A DNA stretch of 64,000 nt from Sphingobacteriaceae bacterium (GCA_029266635.1 JAQSWM010000003.1:124001-188000); one strand, 5' to 3'. Shown: positions 1 to 9,319, numbered from the stretch's first letter. A program made the numbers and translations. The notes: generated by a model from the letters alone, not told the origin.

Positions 1-353
1 CCTTTTTCCAAGGCTTCAATAAAATGGATGGAACTGCCATCCATAATAGGAGTTTCTGGTCCGTCGAGCTCAATTAACACGTTATCTATCTCCAGGCCCA
101 CCAAAGCCGCCAACACATGCTCAACTGTATTTACTGTTGCGCCGTTTTGTGAAATAGTAGTTCCGCGGGAGGTATCAGTAACATTGTCAACATCGGCTTC
201 CACAACAGGGCGGCCTTCTATGTCTATCCGTTGAAATTTGTATCCGTGGTTTTCCGGGGCGGGCTTGAAAGTCATCGTAACAGGCTTGCCGGTGTGAAGG
301 CCGTTGCCGGAAACGGTTACATCAGATTTGATGGTTCTTTGTTTTACATCCAT
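1..353 (-). CDS. lpxC: LpxC, UDP-3-O-acyl-GlcNAc deacetylase, partial
   Basis: This is the N-terminal part of the zinc deacetylase that commits UDP-3-O-acyl-GlcNAc to lipid A synthesis in the cytoplasm. The gene runs off the left edge. About 117 codons are visible, starting at ATG 353 with MDVKQRTIKSDVTVSGNGLH. The NGLHTGK segment and the TVEHVLAAL segment (His of the zinc site) are typical of LpxC. It begins 3 nt after the lpxD stop, so it is co-transcribed with lpxD. In Bacteroidota this gene is usually fused to fabZ, which cannot be checked here because the C-terminus is outside the window. Confidence 0.93.
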   Translation of the reverse strand, partial: MDVKQRTIKSDVTVSGNGLHTGKPVTMTFKPAPENHGYKFQRIDIEGRPVVEADVDNVTDTSRGTTISQNGATVNTVEHVLAALVGLEIDNVLIELDGPETPIMDGSSIHFIEALEK

Positions 354-356
354 GTA

Positions 357-1403
357 TCAGCTGTTCTCTGATTTATTATTTTCTTTGAGTTTACGCTCGA
401 GTTCTTCGATTTTTCGCTCCAGTTCTGGCAAGCGCTGCAGCACAACCTGTGCTCGCATATGGTTGTTATAGGTGGTGGCAGGAGCTCCAGCCCATTTCTT
501 TCCTTCTTCTTCTATTGAGCGGTTTATGCCTGATTTTGCCTGGATCTGTGTGCCCTTGGCGATGCTGATATGGCCTACAATCCCAACCTGGCCACCAACT
601 ATTACGTTTTCGCCAATCTTAGTACTACCAGACACGCCGGTTTGGGAAGCTATGACGGTATTTGCGCCAATCTCTGCATTATGTGCTATCTGGATCAGAT
701 TATCCAGCTTTACGCCTTTGCGGATAATTGTTGAACCAATCGTCGCCCGGTCGATGCAGGTATTTGCGCCAATTTCTACATCATCCTCAACCAAAACATT
801 CCCGATCTGGCTGATCTTATTGTAGCTTCCATCGGCTTGCGGAGCAAAGCCGAAGCCGTCGCTGCCTATAACAGAATTGGAGTGAATAATTACGCGGTTC
901 CCAATTACAGTGTCGAAATACAGCTTAACGCCCGCGAAGAAAGTGCAGTTATCGCCAACTTTTACGTTGTCGCTGATGTATGTGTGCGGGTAGATTTTGC
1001 AGTTATCACCAATAACAGCGTTTGGACCGATATAGGCGAAAGCGCCGATGTAAACATCTTTTCCGACGGTTGCGGAAGGGTGGATAAAGCAGGGTTGTTC
1101 AATGCCGCTCTTGTCTAGTTTTATAGTATTGTACTTCTCCAGCAGCACAGAAAAGCTACTGTACGCATCTTTAACGCGGACCAATGTAGCCTTGACGGGA
1201 TGATCAAGCTGAAACTCGTTGTTGAGAATAACAACGGAAGCGTTTGTGGTGTATAAAAAAGCTTCGTACTTGGGATTAGCAAGGAAAGAAAGCGATCCTT
1301 CCTCTGCTTCTTCAATTTTAGCCAGCTTGCTTACTGTAGCATCAGGATTTCCCTCAACGGTACCGTTTAACAAAACCCCAATCTGGTGTGCAGTAAATTG
1401 CAT
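357..1403 (-). CDS. lpxD: LpxD, UDP-3-O-(3-hydroxyacyl)glucosamine N-acyltransferase
   Basis: It transfers the second 3-hydroxyacyl chain from acyl-ACP to the glucosamine 2-amino group in lipid A synthesis. The 348-residue protein has an N-terminal uridine-binding domain (about 1-100), a left-handed beta helix of hexapeptide repeats (about 105-310) with the catalytic-type His241 in the segment IQIAHNAEIG, and a charged C-terminal helix (about 325-345). Length and order match the family. It sits between the HD phosphohydrolase gene and lpxC. A strong promoter-like element lies just upstream (1408-1438), so lpxD-lpxC can be transcribed without the HD gene, and the start may be leaderless. Confidence 0.96.
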   Translation of the reverse strand: MQFTAHQIGVLLNGTVEGNPDATVSKLAKIEEAEEGSLSFLANPKYEAFLYTTNASVVILNNEFQLDHPVKATLVRVKDAYSSFSVLLEKYNTIKLDKSGIEQPCFIHPSATVGKDVYIGAFAYIGPNAVIGDNCKIYPHTYISDNVKVGDNCTFFAGVKLYFDTVIGNRVIIHSNSVIGSDGFGFAPQADGSYNKISQIGNVLVEDDVEIGANTCIDRATIGSTIIRKGVKLDNLIQIAHNAEIGANTVIASQTGVSGSTKIGENVIVGGQVGIVGHISIAKGTQIQAKSGINRSIEEEGKKWAGAPATTYNNHMRAQVVLQRLPELERKIEELERKLKENNKSENS

Positions 1404-1407
1404 CCCG

Positions 1408-1438
1408 CAAATTTATGTGATATTACTTAACGAACAAA
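1408..1438 (-). promoter_or_regulatory. lpxD promoter (TTTG-N19-TAAATTTG)
   Basis: Read on the minus strand, TTTG (1435-1438) is followed by a 19-nt spacer and TAAATTTG (1408-1415). This matches the Bacteroidota -33/-7 consensus exactly. Only 4 nt separate the -7 box from the ATG, so the transcript would begin at or next to the start codon. Confidence 0.75.
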
Positions 1439-1474
1439 TGTATTAGCCTCATAAATGTGTGGCTTTAATACATT

Positions 1475-2710
1475 CTAACGTAAAACTCTCAGCGACTTAT
1501 CAAAGCACAGGATGTACTTTTCCACCGTTTTGGTAAGAGCTTCGAGGTTTGAGGTATCAGATGCGGTGGTGATATCCTGGAGTGAGCCATCTTTCATCAG
1601 CAGGTTTATGCTTCCTTTTCCTACACTGTACGCATTGTTTTTTACGGTATCAGTAAACACAAAGTACGATGCATCATCTTCCTCAAGATCGTACTTAAGA
1701 ATGGCTGCATCAACTAACTGATCAATCTTTTCGTCCGCAGGCGCATCGTTTGTAATCTCTACTTTGTACAAATCTCTGCCCGTTAAATGTTGGCAAAGAG
1801 TTGAAAGTATTAGGTCATCGTCATCCTCCCAAACCTTTACGGAAGTATAGATATCGTAGTCATCGAGTTTTGAAAAGCATTCAAGATGTTCGGGATCATT
1901 CTTGAAATCTTCGCGGCTTATCGAATTGTATAAAAAGTGAGCAAAGTGGGGAGTAGCAAATAGCTTTTTTCCGCTAAGAGCCAATTCACGAGCCCGTTCA
2001 AGGATTTTCACAAGCATTTGTTCCGCTGCAATCACCGTTTTATGAAGGTAAACCTGCCAGTACATCAGCCTGCGGGCTATAAGAAACTTCTCTATTGAAT
2101 ATATTCCTTTTTCTTCAACAACTAACTGGTCATTGCTTACATCGAGCATTTTGATGATACGATCAAAACTGATCACGCCTTCCGAAACTCCTGTAAAAAA
2201 GCTGTCGCGATTCAGGTAATCCATCCGGTCCAGGTCCAATTGCCCCGACACAAGTTGTTGAAGGAACTTTTTCGGATACCGCCTGCAGAAGATGTCTATA
2301 GCCATGGTGAGCCTCCCGTCAAATTCCATATTTAGCTTGTCCATCAGGAGCGATGAAAGGTGCTCGTGCGAAATGCCTTCTACGATAGTATGTTCAAGTG
2401 CGTGGGAGTATGGCCCGTGGCCGATGTCGTGCAGCAGGATGGCGATAGTAACAGCCTCTTCTTCTTCTGATGTGATTTCGTGGCCTTTGTTGCGGAGGGT
2501 TTCAATAGCGAGGCTCATCAAATGCATAGCCCCGAGCGCATGATGGAAGCGGGTGTGCAGGGCACCGGGATAGACAAGGTGTGTCATCCCTAATTGTTTT
2601 ATATTGCGCAGCCGTTGAAAATACGGGTGTTGGATGAGGTCGAAAATCAGATCTGAGGGTATGCTGATGAAGCCATAAACCGGATCATTGATAATTTTTT
2701 TCTTGTTCAA
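1475..2710 (-). CDS. HD-domain phosphohydrolase (SAMHD1/YdhJ-like)
   Basis: A 411-residue soluble HD-superfamily protein. The N-terminus DPVYGFI and HPYFQRLRNIKQLG are typical of the SAMHD1/YdhJ-like group. The metal site is visible as H in TRFHHALG, the HD pair in ILLHDIGHGPYSH, and the Asp of LDLDRMDYLNRDS. Relatives are dNTP triphosphohydrolases or related nucleotide phosphohydrolases; the substrate here is not known. The only usual start in frame after the upstream stop is TTG at 2710, which gives LNKKKIINDP. It lies upstream of lpxD and diverges from porX, an arrangement I recall as common in Bacteroidota. Confidence 0.85.
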   Translation of the reverse strand: MNKKKIINDPVYGFISIPSDLIFDLIQHPYFQRLRNIKQLGMTHLVYPGALHTRFHHALGAMHLMSLAIETLRNKGHEITSEEEEAVTIAILLHDIGHGPYSHALEHTIVEGISHEHLSSLLMDKLNMEFDGRLTMAIDIFCRRYPKKFLQQLVSGQLDLDRMDYLNRDSFFTGVSEGVISFDRIIKMLDVSNDQLVVEEKGIYSIEKFLIARRLMYWQVYLHKTVIAAEQMLVKILERARELALSGKKLFATPHFAHFLYNSISREDFKNDPEHLECFSKLDDYDIYTSVKVWEDDDDLILSTLCQHLTGRDLYKVEITNDAPADEKIDQLVDAAILKYDLEEDDASYFVFTDTVKNNAYSVGKGSINLLMKDGSLQDITTASDTSNLEALTKTVEKYILCFDKSLRVLR

Positions 2711-2807
2711 AATAGTGGAAAGTGCCTGTGCACAAAAATTGTTAAATTAAATGATACAAAAAACCTTCGTTGTTGTTATAGCATCGAATTGAAAATAAAG
2801 CGCTAAC

Positions 2808-4361
2808 ATGCAGGACACCAAAATACTGTGGGCCGATGATGAAATCGACCTTTTGAAACCCCATATTCTCTTCTTAAACGATAAAGGCTATGAGGTAAAA
2901 ACAGCTACTAATGGGAGCGATGCTGTAGATATATTCAAGAGCGGGTACATTGATCTCGTTTTTCTGGATGAAAATATGCCTGGATTAACTGGATTGGAAA
3001 CCTTAGCAAAGATCAAAGCTATTAATCCCGATGTTCCGATAGTTTTAATCACGAAAAACGAAGAGGAACATTTGATGGAAGATGCCATCGGCTCAAAAAT
3101 CGATGATTACCTGATCAAACCGGTTAATCCGAAGCAAATCCTGCTCACTATTAAAAAACTGACAGAAAACAAGCGCCTGATCAGCGAGAAGACTTCAATG
3201 GCTTATCAGCAGGACTTCCGTAATCTGGGGATGATCCTGAACGATAATTTGTCGTTTACAGAATGGGTGGACGTTTATAAAAAGCTCATTTATTGGGAGC
3301 TTTCGCTCGAAGGCCTGGAAGACGCCGGAATGCATGAGATTCTGACGATGCAAAAGTCGGAAGCCAATGTTCAGTTTTCCAAGTTCATCGAAAAGAGCTA
3401 CCTCGATTGGCTTAAGGATCCGGAAAAGGGACCTGTTACATCCAACCTGCTATTTAGAAAAAGAGTATTTCCCGCACTGGAGAGCAATAAGCCAGTTTTC
3501 TTTTTTCTTATTGATAACCTTCGCTACGACCAGTGGAAAATAATCAACTCAGTAATCACAGATTATTTCCGGCAGGACGAAGAAGACAGCTACTACAGTA
3601 TTTTGCCCACGGCTACCCAATACGCTCGTAACTCCATCTTCTCGGGCCTTATGCCGCTGGAAATGGAAAAGCGCTTTCCGCAGATGTGGCAAAACGATGA
3701 AGATGAGGGCGGGAAAAATCTCTATGAGGAACAGTTCCTTGCTGATCAGATACAGCGTGTTTTGCGGAAAGAATGCAAGTATTCATACACCAAAATTCTT
3801 ACGTACGAGCAGGGAAGAGATATGAACGACACAGTAACCAATCTCCTTGGGAATGATCTCAACGTGATCGTTTACAACTTTGTGGATATGCTTTCACACG
3901 CCCGTACCGACATGGCCATGATCCGTGAGCTAGCCAACGACGAAGCCGCTTATCGTTCCCTTACCCTTTCCTGGTTTATCCATTCGCCGCTGCTCGATAC
4001 CCTGAAAAAGCTATCGCAGAAAAATGTAAAAGTTATCATCACTACAGACCACGGCACCATTCGCGTTAAACATCCAAGCAAGGTAATCGGCGACCGGAAT
4101 ACCAACTCGAACCTCCGCTACAAGCAGGGAAAGAACCTTAACTTCAATGCCAAGGAGGTTTTCCACATCAAAAATCCGCACGATGCTCAGTTGCCTAAAC
4201 TGCACATGAGCTCAAGTTTCATATTCGCCAAGGAAGACAGCTATTTTGTTTATCCGAACAACTACAACCAGTTTGTAAACTATTTCAACGAGACTTTTCA
4301 GCATGGGGGCATTTCCATGGAGGAGATGATTATCCCATATGCGACGTATAGTCCGAAATAA
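2808..4361 (+). CDS. porX: PorX, response regulator with PglZ/alkaline-phosphatase-like effector domain
   Basis: In Porphyromonas gingivalis PorX controls T9SS genes with the kinase PorY and the sigma factor SigP. The 517-residue protein has a receiver domain (about 1-120) with phospho-acceptor Asp54 in VFLDENMPG and Lys104 in DYLIKP. A helical linker follows, then a PglZ domain (about 225-517) of the alkaline phosphatase superfamily. Visible effector residues are the D in FFLIDNLRYD, the Thr-containing PTATQYARN (about 267-275) and the TTDHG metal motif near residue 407. No DNA-binding domain is present. tsaE follows after 13 nt. The window also encodes a T9SS cargo at 52436. Confidence 0.92.
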   Translation: MQDTKILWADDEIDLLKPHILFLNDKGYEVKTATNGSDAVDIFKSGYIDLVFLDENMPGLTGLETLAKIKAINPDVPIVLITKNEEEHLMEDAIGSKIDDYLIKPVNPKQILLTIKKLTENKRLISEKTSMAYQQDFRNLGMILNDNLSFTEWVDVYKKLIYWELSLEGLEDAGMHEILTMQKSEANVQFSKFIEKSYLDWLKDPEKGPVTSNLLFRKRVFPALESNKPVFFFLIDNLRYDQWKIINSVITDYFRQDEEDSYYSILPTATQYARNSIFSGLMPLEMEKRFPQMWQNDEDEGGKNLYEEQFLADQIQRVLRKECKYSYTKILTYEQGRDMNDTVTNLLGNDLNVIVYNFVDMLSHARTDMAMIRELANDEAAYRSLTLSWFIHSPLLDTLKKLSQKNVKVIITTDHGTIRVKHPSKVIGDRNTNSNLRYKQGKNLNFNAKEVFHIKNPHDAQLPKLHMSSSFIFAKEDSYFVYPNNYNQFVNYFNETFQHGGISMEEMIIPYATYSPK

Positions 4362-4374
4362 TCATTTTTGCTGA

Positions 4375-4791
4375 ATGAAGATAAAAGTTGGTTCAGTAGA
4401 CGAGCTTTCTGAAGCTGCAAACAAATTAATTCAGTACGCCGGCGCTCAAAAGGTCTTCCTCTTCTATGGCGACATGGGCGCAGGTAAAACCACATTCATC
4501 AAAGCCATTTGTGAGGCGCTTGGCGTATCAGAAAACACATCCAGTCCAACGTTTTCCATAGTCAACGAATATCCATTGCCGCAAGGCCCGGTATACCACT
4601 TCGATTTTTATCGGCTGAAAACCGAAACAGAAGCACTCGATCTTGGTTATGAGGATTACTTTTATTCGGGCAATTACTGCTTTATAGAGTGGCCTGAAAA
4701 GATTCCGGGTCTCATTCCCGAACATTTCGTAAAGGTTAACATATCTGTTGAAAGTGATGGGGTTCGTATCATTCATGCTGAAAATTATTAA
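4375..4791 (+). CDS. tsaE: TsaE, tRNA t6A synthesis ATPase
   Basis: TsaE is the P-loop ATPase that supports the TsaB-TsaD complex, which adds threonylcarbamoyl to A37 of ANN-decoding tRNAs. The 138-residue protein has the Walker A motif GDMGAGKTT at residues 32-40, the switch-like SSPTFSIVNEY, and HFDFYRL followed by the acidic FIEWPEKI segment. All are typical of the family, as is the length. It starts 13 nt after porX, so the two are probably one transcript. Confidence 0.95.
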   Translation: MKIKVGSVDELSEAANKLIQYAGAQKVFLFYGDMGAGKTTFIKAICEALGVSENTSSPTFSIVNEYPLPQGPVYHFDFYRLKTETEALDLGYEDYFYSGNYCFIEWPEKIPGLIPEHFVKVNISVESDGVRIIHAENY

Positions 4792-4852
4792 CCGTAGTAC
4801 GATTTTTGCTAACTTTATTGCTAATTAGAACCTGATTTGATTTGCGGAAAAG

Positions 4853-6064
4853 ATGAGTGAATTTTCTGACCTTGCCAAACAAGCTATGATGCAGCCTCTC
4901 GAGGCTATGCTGGAAACCCGGTCCCGGAAAAACAGCCTTCATATCGGAATCCCTAAAGAAACTTCGTACCAGGAAAACCGGATAGCGCTCACACCGCTCT
5001 CGGTGGCATTGCTGGTAAATAATGGGCATAAAGTCTGTATTGAAGCTGGAGCGGGCGTAGCGGCAAACTTTCTGGACAGCCATTACAGCGAGCAAGGCGC
5101 TCATATTGTTTACGACAAAAAAGAGGTTTACCAGTCAGACCTAATCATCAAAATCGGCCCGCCAACTATGGAAGAGGTCAATATGATGAAACATGGTCAG
5201 GTGCTGTTCTCCACGCTTCAAACATCTACGCTCAAGGTGGAATTGCTTGAGGCGATGATGAAAAAACGGGTTACGGCTCTTTCCTACGAATACTTACGCG
5301 ATGAAGGCTGTAGCCTGAGCGTGGTGCGGGCCATGAGCGAAATTGTCGGCGCAACCTCTATCCTTATAGCGGCCGAATATCTGAGCAACGTTTTTGAAGG
5401 CAAAGGCCTTATGCTCGGCGGAGTTACAGGCGTTCCTCCCACAGAAATAGTCATCCTGGGCGCAGGCACAGTTGGCGAGTACGCTGCCCGCACGGCCATT
5501 GCGCTGGGTGCCGAAGTAAAAGTTTTTGACAGTTCCATTTACCGCCTCCGCAGGCTTCAGAATAACATCGGAAGCCGGGTTTTTACCTCGGTTATCCAGC
5601 CAATAGTCCTACATAAAGCCATCACCACCTGCGATGTTGTGATTGGAGCGATCCGGGCAACCAACGGCCGAAGCCCTTGCATCGTGTCTGAAGATACAGT
5701 TAGCAAGATGAAGCCAAACTCGGTGATCATTGATGTGAGCATTGACCAGGGCGGGTGTTTTGAAACCTCAAGAGTAACCAACCACACCTATCCTGTTTTC
5801 AGAAAATATGATGTTATCCATTATTGCGTGCCCAACATTGCTTCGCGGGTATCTCGAACAGCAACGTATGCGCTTACCAATATTTTTACGCCCATTTTAA
5901 TTGATATTGGCGAGATGGGCGGAATCATGAATGTGATCTGGGATAAGCCGGGCGTGCGGAATGCTATTTATTTGTACCAGGGCCAGCTTACTAATAAAGA
6001 TTTGGCAGAAAGGTTCAACATGCAACCGAAAGATCTTGATTTGCTGATCATTTCTAACCGCTAA
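4853..6064 (+). CDS. Alanine dehydrogenase/transhydrogenase-alpha family protein
   Basis: A 403-residue member of the Ald/PNT family. The substrate domain begins at GIPKETSYQENRIALTP (about 32-48), with Lys100 in IIKIGPP. The NAD-binding Rossmann motif is GAGTVGEYAARTA (about 203-215), and DQGGCFETSR carries the expected Asp. One key feature differs: where classical alanine dehydrogenases have the catalytic His in a YLHLA-type segment, this protein reads STLQTSTLK. Such proteins are usually annotated alanine dehydrogenase, but that activity is uncertain here. An N-terminal extension of about 30 residues precedes the usual start. It lies 61 nt after tsaE. Confidence 0.75.
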   Translation: MSEFSDLAKQAMMQPLEAMLETRSRKNSLHIGIPKETSYQENRIALTPLSVALLVNNGHKVCIEAGAGVAANFLDSHYSEQGAHIVYDKKEVYQSDLIIKIGPPTMEEVNMMKHGQVLFSTLQTSTLKVELLEAMMKKRVTALSYEYLRDEGCSLSVVRAMSEIVGATSILIAAEYLSNVFEGKGLMLGGVTGVPPTEIVILGAGTVGEYAARTAIALGAEVKVFDSSIYRLRRLQNNIGSRVFTSVIQPIVLHKAITTCDVVIGAIRATNGRSPCIVSEDTVSKMKPNSVIIDVSIDQGGCFETSRVTNHTYPVFRKYDVIHYCVPNIASRVSRTATYALTNIFTPILIDIGEMGGIMNVIWDKPGVRNAIYLYQGQLTNKDLAERFNMQPKDLDLLIISNR

Positions 6065-6139
6065 TTGTCAGATTAAATACATCTTACAATAATTGGCGGC
6101 CATTGCGTTTATGATTTCGTAGGTAGTTTAAAAATCAAC

Positions 6140-6790
6140 ATGAAACGTTTCATCCAAACCCTTTCCGCTTGTGCCCTTTTAGTTGTTCTGTGCTCCTGCA
6201 ATTCTTCCGGGCAAACCCAAACCCGGAGCAAAAGTACACTTGTAAAGCTGAAGCCTGCTAACGGAAAAGCGGTAGCGGCATTCGCCGAAGGCTGTTTCTG
6301 GTGCTCAGAGCATATATTTGAAGAACTTGCCGGAGTGGATTCGGCAGTCTCGGGCTACGCCGGAGGGAAGACTAAAAACCCAACTTATGAACAGGTTTGT
6401 ACCGAAACAACCGGGCACGCAGAAACTGTGTTAGTTTACTACGATCCTAAAAAAATATCTTACAGCCAGCTTCTGGATGCGTTTTTCACTTCGCACGATC
6501 CAACTACATTAAACCGCCAGGGACCGGACGAAGGCACATCCTATCGCTCAGCCATCTTTTACCTCACTCCGCAAGAAGGCGAACTCGCTAAACAAGCCGT
6601 GAAAAAGTATTCACCACGATTTAAAAAAGCGATTGTAACTGAGATCAAACCTCTGACTGCGTTTTACAGAGCAGAAGAATACCACCAAAACTATGTGGAA
6701 TACAACCCAAGTTCAGGCTATGTGCAGAACGTGTCAATGCCAAGATTTCAGCAGTTTAAACGAGAGTGCAAGCTTAAATTGAAGCGTTAA
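6140..6790 (+). CDS. msrA: Peptide-methionine (S)-S-oxide reductase, lipoprotein form
   Basis: It reduces methionine-S-sulfoxide in damaged proteins. The protein has 216 residues. The first 20 form a lipoprotein signal ending in CSC (lipidated Cys20 predicted), so it should act in the periplasm, anchored to a membrane. The catalytic motif GCFWCSEHIFEE has Cys52, with Cys55 three residues later. GYAGG, YSQLLDAFFTSHDPT and YHQNYVEYNP are typical MsrA segments. It is flanked by intergenic sequence on both sides and looks monocistronic. The assignment is firm; the location is inferred from the signal peptide. Confidence 0.94.
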   Translation: MKRFIQTLSACALLVVLCSCNSSGQTQTRSKSTLVKLKPANGKAVAAFAEGCFWCSEHIFEELAGVDSAVSGYAGGKTKNPTYEQVCTETTGHAETVLVYYDPKKISYSQLLDAFFTSHDPTTLNRQGPDEGTSYRSAIFYLTPQEGELAKQAVKKYSPRFKKAIVTEIKPLTAFYRAEEYHQNYVEYNPSSGYVQNVSMPRFQQFKRECKLKLKR

Positions 6791-6818
6791 CAGATTTTTG
6801 TTAAGGGTTCTATAACTG

Positions 6819-6880
6819 TGTCATGCTGAGGCCCTCCAAGCCTAGTTCATTATTAACCCTTCGAGAACCTCAGGGTGACC
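6819..6880. repeat. Degenerate intergenic inverted repeat
   Basis: The left arm GTCATGCTGAGG (6820-6831) and the right arm CCTCAGGGTGAC (6868-6879) are imperfect inverted copies; the rest of the interval is degenerate. The right half reads CCCTTCGAGAACCTCAGGGT, close to the element at 9909-9933. It looks like a decayed copy of a dispersed intergenic repeat. Confidence 0.5.
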
Positions 6881-6909
6881 TCACATAAAGAATCGTATCT
6901 TCGCCGCTC

Positions 6910-8136
6910 ATGGATTATCAGGTATTTACCCTTCCAAACGGCATTCGTTTGCTCCATAAAGCTTTTCCGTCTAACATCGCTCACGCCTGTATAATTATAA
7001 ATGCCGGCTCGCGGGATGAGGAATTAGAACGGCCCGGACTGGCGCATTTCATTGAGCATCTGCTTTTCAAACGTACAGAGCGGCGGAATACAAATCAAAT
7101 TCTCAATCGCCTGGAGCTTGTTGGTGCTGATCTGAACGCCTACACCACCAAGGAATATACCTGTATCCACGCTTCGTTTTTGACGCCGCATCTTGAGCGC
7201 TCTCTGGACTTGTTTGAGGATTTAGTTTTCCATTCAGTTTTCCGAAGCGATGAAATGGAAAAGGAGAAAGGCGTCATTCTGGATGAGATTGCCTCATACG
7301 AAGATCAGCCGGAAGATGCCGTGAATGACGATTTTGAAGGACTGATCTTTCAGGATCATACGATGGGAAATAACATCCTCGGAACTGCAGAAAGCGTGCA
7401 GTCTTTTAAACGGGATGATATTTTCGAATTCATAAGTAAGAATTACAACACGCATGAAATTATAGTCGGCGTGCATGGCAACTATGATTTTGAAAAGCTG
7501 AAGCGTGTAATGACGAAGATTTTTGGCGGTGTCCCGGAAAATAGTTCGCCAAGAAAGCGGCAGGCGATTTCGAGGTATCAGCCAATGCGGAAGGAAGAGA
7601 AAAAGCCAATATCTCAGTCGCATTGTGTGTTGGGTGGACGTGCTTACCACATTCACGATAAGAATAAAGTTGGTTTATTGGTGCTCAACAATCTTCTCGG
7701 CGGCACGGGGATGAGCTCCAGGCTTAATTTGGAAGTGCGGGAAAAACACGGCATTGCTTATACGATAGAATCTAATTATACGCCTTTCAGCGATACCGGC
7801 ATATTCTCTATTTACTTCGGCACTGATGCGGAAAAAACAGATAAAGCCCTGCGGCTGATTACCCGGGAACTTGAAAAGCTCAGAAGCAAGCCGTTAGGAG
7901 CTGTTCAGTTGGCTCAGGCAAAGCAGCGTTTTATCGGGCAAATAGCTTTGGGGGAGGAGAACAGGATGGGGCTTATTATTTCGATGGCGAAAAGCTTGCT
8001 GGATTATGGTCGGGTGGACAGCCTTGAAGAAGTTTTTGAGAAAGTCAACGCTGTTACATCTTCGGCTTTGTTGGAGATAGCGAATGAGGTTTTAGATCCC
8101 AAGGAGATTTCAAGGTTAGCGTTTGTTCCAGAGTAG
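6910..8136 (+). CDS. M16-family zinc metallopeptidase
   Basis: A 408-residue single-unit M16 (pitrilysin/MPP-like) peptidase. The inverted zinc motif HFIEH gives His46, Glu49 and His50; the third ligand is Glu126 in GVILDEIASYEDQPED, 76 residues later as usual for the family. The C-terminal inactive half (about 215-405) carries the substrate-binding GGTGMSSRLNLEVREKHGIAY segment. No signal peptide is visible, so it is probably cytoplasmic. Substrates are unknown; relatives process peptides. A near-consensus -7 box, TATCTTCG (6896-6903), lies 6 nt before the ATG. Confidence 0.9.
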   Translation: MDYQVFTLPNGIRLLHKAFPSNIAHACIIINAGSRDEELERPGLAHFIEHLLFKRTERRNTNQILNRLELVGADLNAYTTKEYTCIHASFLTPHLERSLDLFEDLVFHSVFRSDEMEKEKGVILDEIASYEDQPEDAVNDDFEGLIFQDHTMGNNILGTAESVQSFKRDDIFEFISKNYNTHEIIVGVHGNYDFEKLKRVMTKIFGGVPENSSPRKRQAISRYQPMRKEEKKPISQSHCVLGGRAYHIHDKNKVGLLVLNNLLGGTGMSSRLNLEVREKHGIAYTIESNYTPFSDTGIFSIYFGTDAEKTDKALRLITRELEKLRSKPLGAVQLAQAKQRFIGQIALGEENRMGLIISMAKSLLDYGRVDSLEEVFEKVNAVTSSALLEIANEVLDPKEISRLAFVPE

Positions 8137-8181
8137 TTTAACTTGTTCGAGATACAGATTCCGAAGACGGAACTTTTGTCA

Positions 8182-9114
8182 CTATTGGGATCGTAACCAT
8201 TCAATTGTTTGTACTGGATCAGCGATGCTCCAAGAGTGTGGATGCCTATTATTATTAGGTTTTCTATATCCCTTATTAGTTGTCGTAAGCAAAACCGCGT
8301 TACGATTTCCTAACTTACGTAACTCATTAATCATAGCAGCTTGATCTGTAATATTTAGGAAGCTATAGTCATAATTTCTATTTACGAGCCACCATTGAAT
8401 GTCGGGCTCAGATATGATCATGATCGGCATTTTAATTAGAGACTTTATTGCTTTTTGCGTTGTGTCTGAATAAGAGTACGGTGAATGAATGTAAAAATTC
8501 TCTAAAGCGGTTTCCGGTGTTCCGCCCATTTCCTTTTGAATTCTGTCGATCATATAAGTTACCTCTTCGTTTACTTGGTTTGGCTTGGAAATTCTTACTA
8601 CTCGCTTAGCTGAGTCGTAATATCTTTGCCAATCAAGTGGTGGGTCCACCGCAAAAACAGCTTTAGGTATTATTGGATACTCATTTTGAATAGCTAGTTC
8701 GGTATACTTAATAACACAAGTTCCACCGATCGAAAACCCGCCAAGATAAAAGTCCTTCCCCTGTAGCTTATATTTTGCAACGACCAGTTCTATTAATTCT
8801 TTTAAAGATTGCTGTGACGCTGAGTCGCTACCGAAGTATAAAGGACCTGTTTTCAATATTGGTATAATGGTCAGAATATTTTGTTGCGCTGCGTATGTAG
8901 GTAAGTCAGTTTGGAGCATCAGGTTTTTCGGCGAATAATTTCCAAACCCGTCCAACAGAAACATGAAGGAGTTAACTCTTCCGTCTTGCGGCATTACGGC
9001 AACGTACATATTTGCTGTACTGTCTTTTTTGTTCAAATACACTGTTTCAATTCTTTGACAGAATGTAACAGTTGGAATAGAAATCGCTAGAAGAAGAATG
9101 ATTATTTTATTCAT
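8182..9114 (-). CDS. Secreted alpha/beta-hydrolase-fold protein
   Basis: A 310-residue protein with a cleavable signal peptide (about 1-20, ending FCQ). The nucleophile elbow GGFSIGGT places Ser128. The Asp and His of the triad are probably in the region around 210-230 and in the NNRHPHSW segment near the C-terminus. I do not recognise the substrate; an esterase or peptidase of the periplasm is the best general guess. It is convergent with the M16 gene and divergent from def, so it is a single-gene unit. Its sequence looks more AT-rich than its neighbours, which would fit recent acquisition but is only an impression. Confidence 0.8.
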   Translation of the reverse strand: MNKIIILLLAISIPTVTFCQRIETVYLNKKDSTANMYVAVMPQDGRVNSFMFLLDGFGNYSPKNLMLQTDLPTYAAQQNILTIIPILKTGPLYFGSDSASQQSLKELIELVVAKYKLQGKDFYLGGFSIGGTCVIKYTELAIQNEYPIIPKAVFAVDPPLDWQRYYDSAKRVVRISKPNQVNEEVTYMIDRIQKEMGGTPETALENFYIHSPYSYSDTTQKAIKSLIKMPIMIISEPDIQWWLVNRNYDYSFLNITDQAAMINELRKLGNRNAVLLTTTNKGYRKPNNNRHPHSWSIADPVQTIEWLRSQ

Positions 9115-9288
9115 GTAGAAAGCGTTGTTAATCTTGCCGGCAATGTATCATGCAACTAAACGTTACTCGGTACCACCCGAGTTAGGGAATGTATGACCTT
9201 CATCTCATTTCTCTCTAAAGTATAATTTCAAGGTAGCAAATCTTCTATCGAATTTACATCATTTATCCTTCGCTGACCGAACTTCCTA

Positions 9289-9319
9289 TTTGAAGGCGCA
9301 TTGAGATACCTTACTTTTG
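9289..9319 (+). promoter_or_regulatory. def promoter (TTTG-N19-TACTTTTG)
   Basis: TTTG (9289-9292), a 19-nt spacer and TACTTTTG (9312-9319) match the Bacteroidota consensus exactly. The box ends 4 nt before the def ATG, predicting a leaderless or nearly leaderless transcript. Confidence 0.78.
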
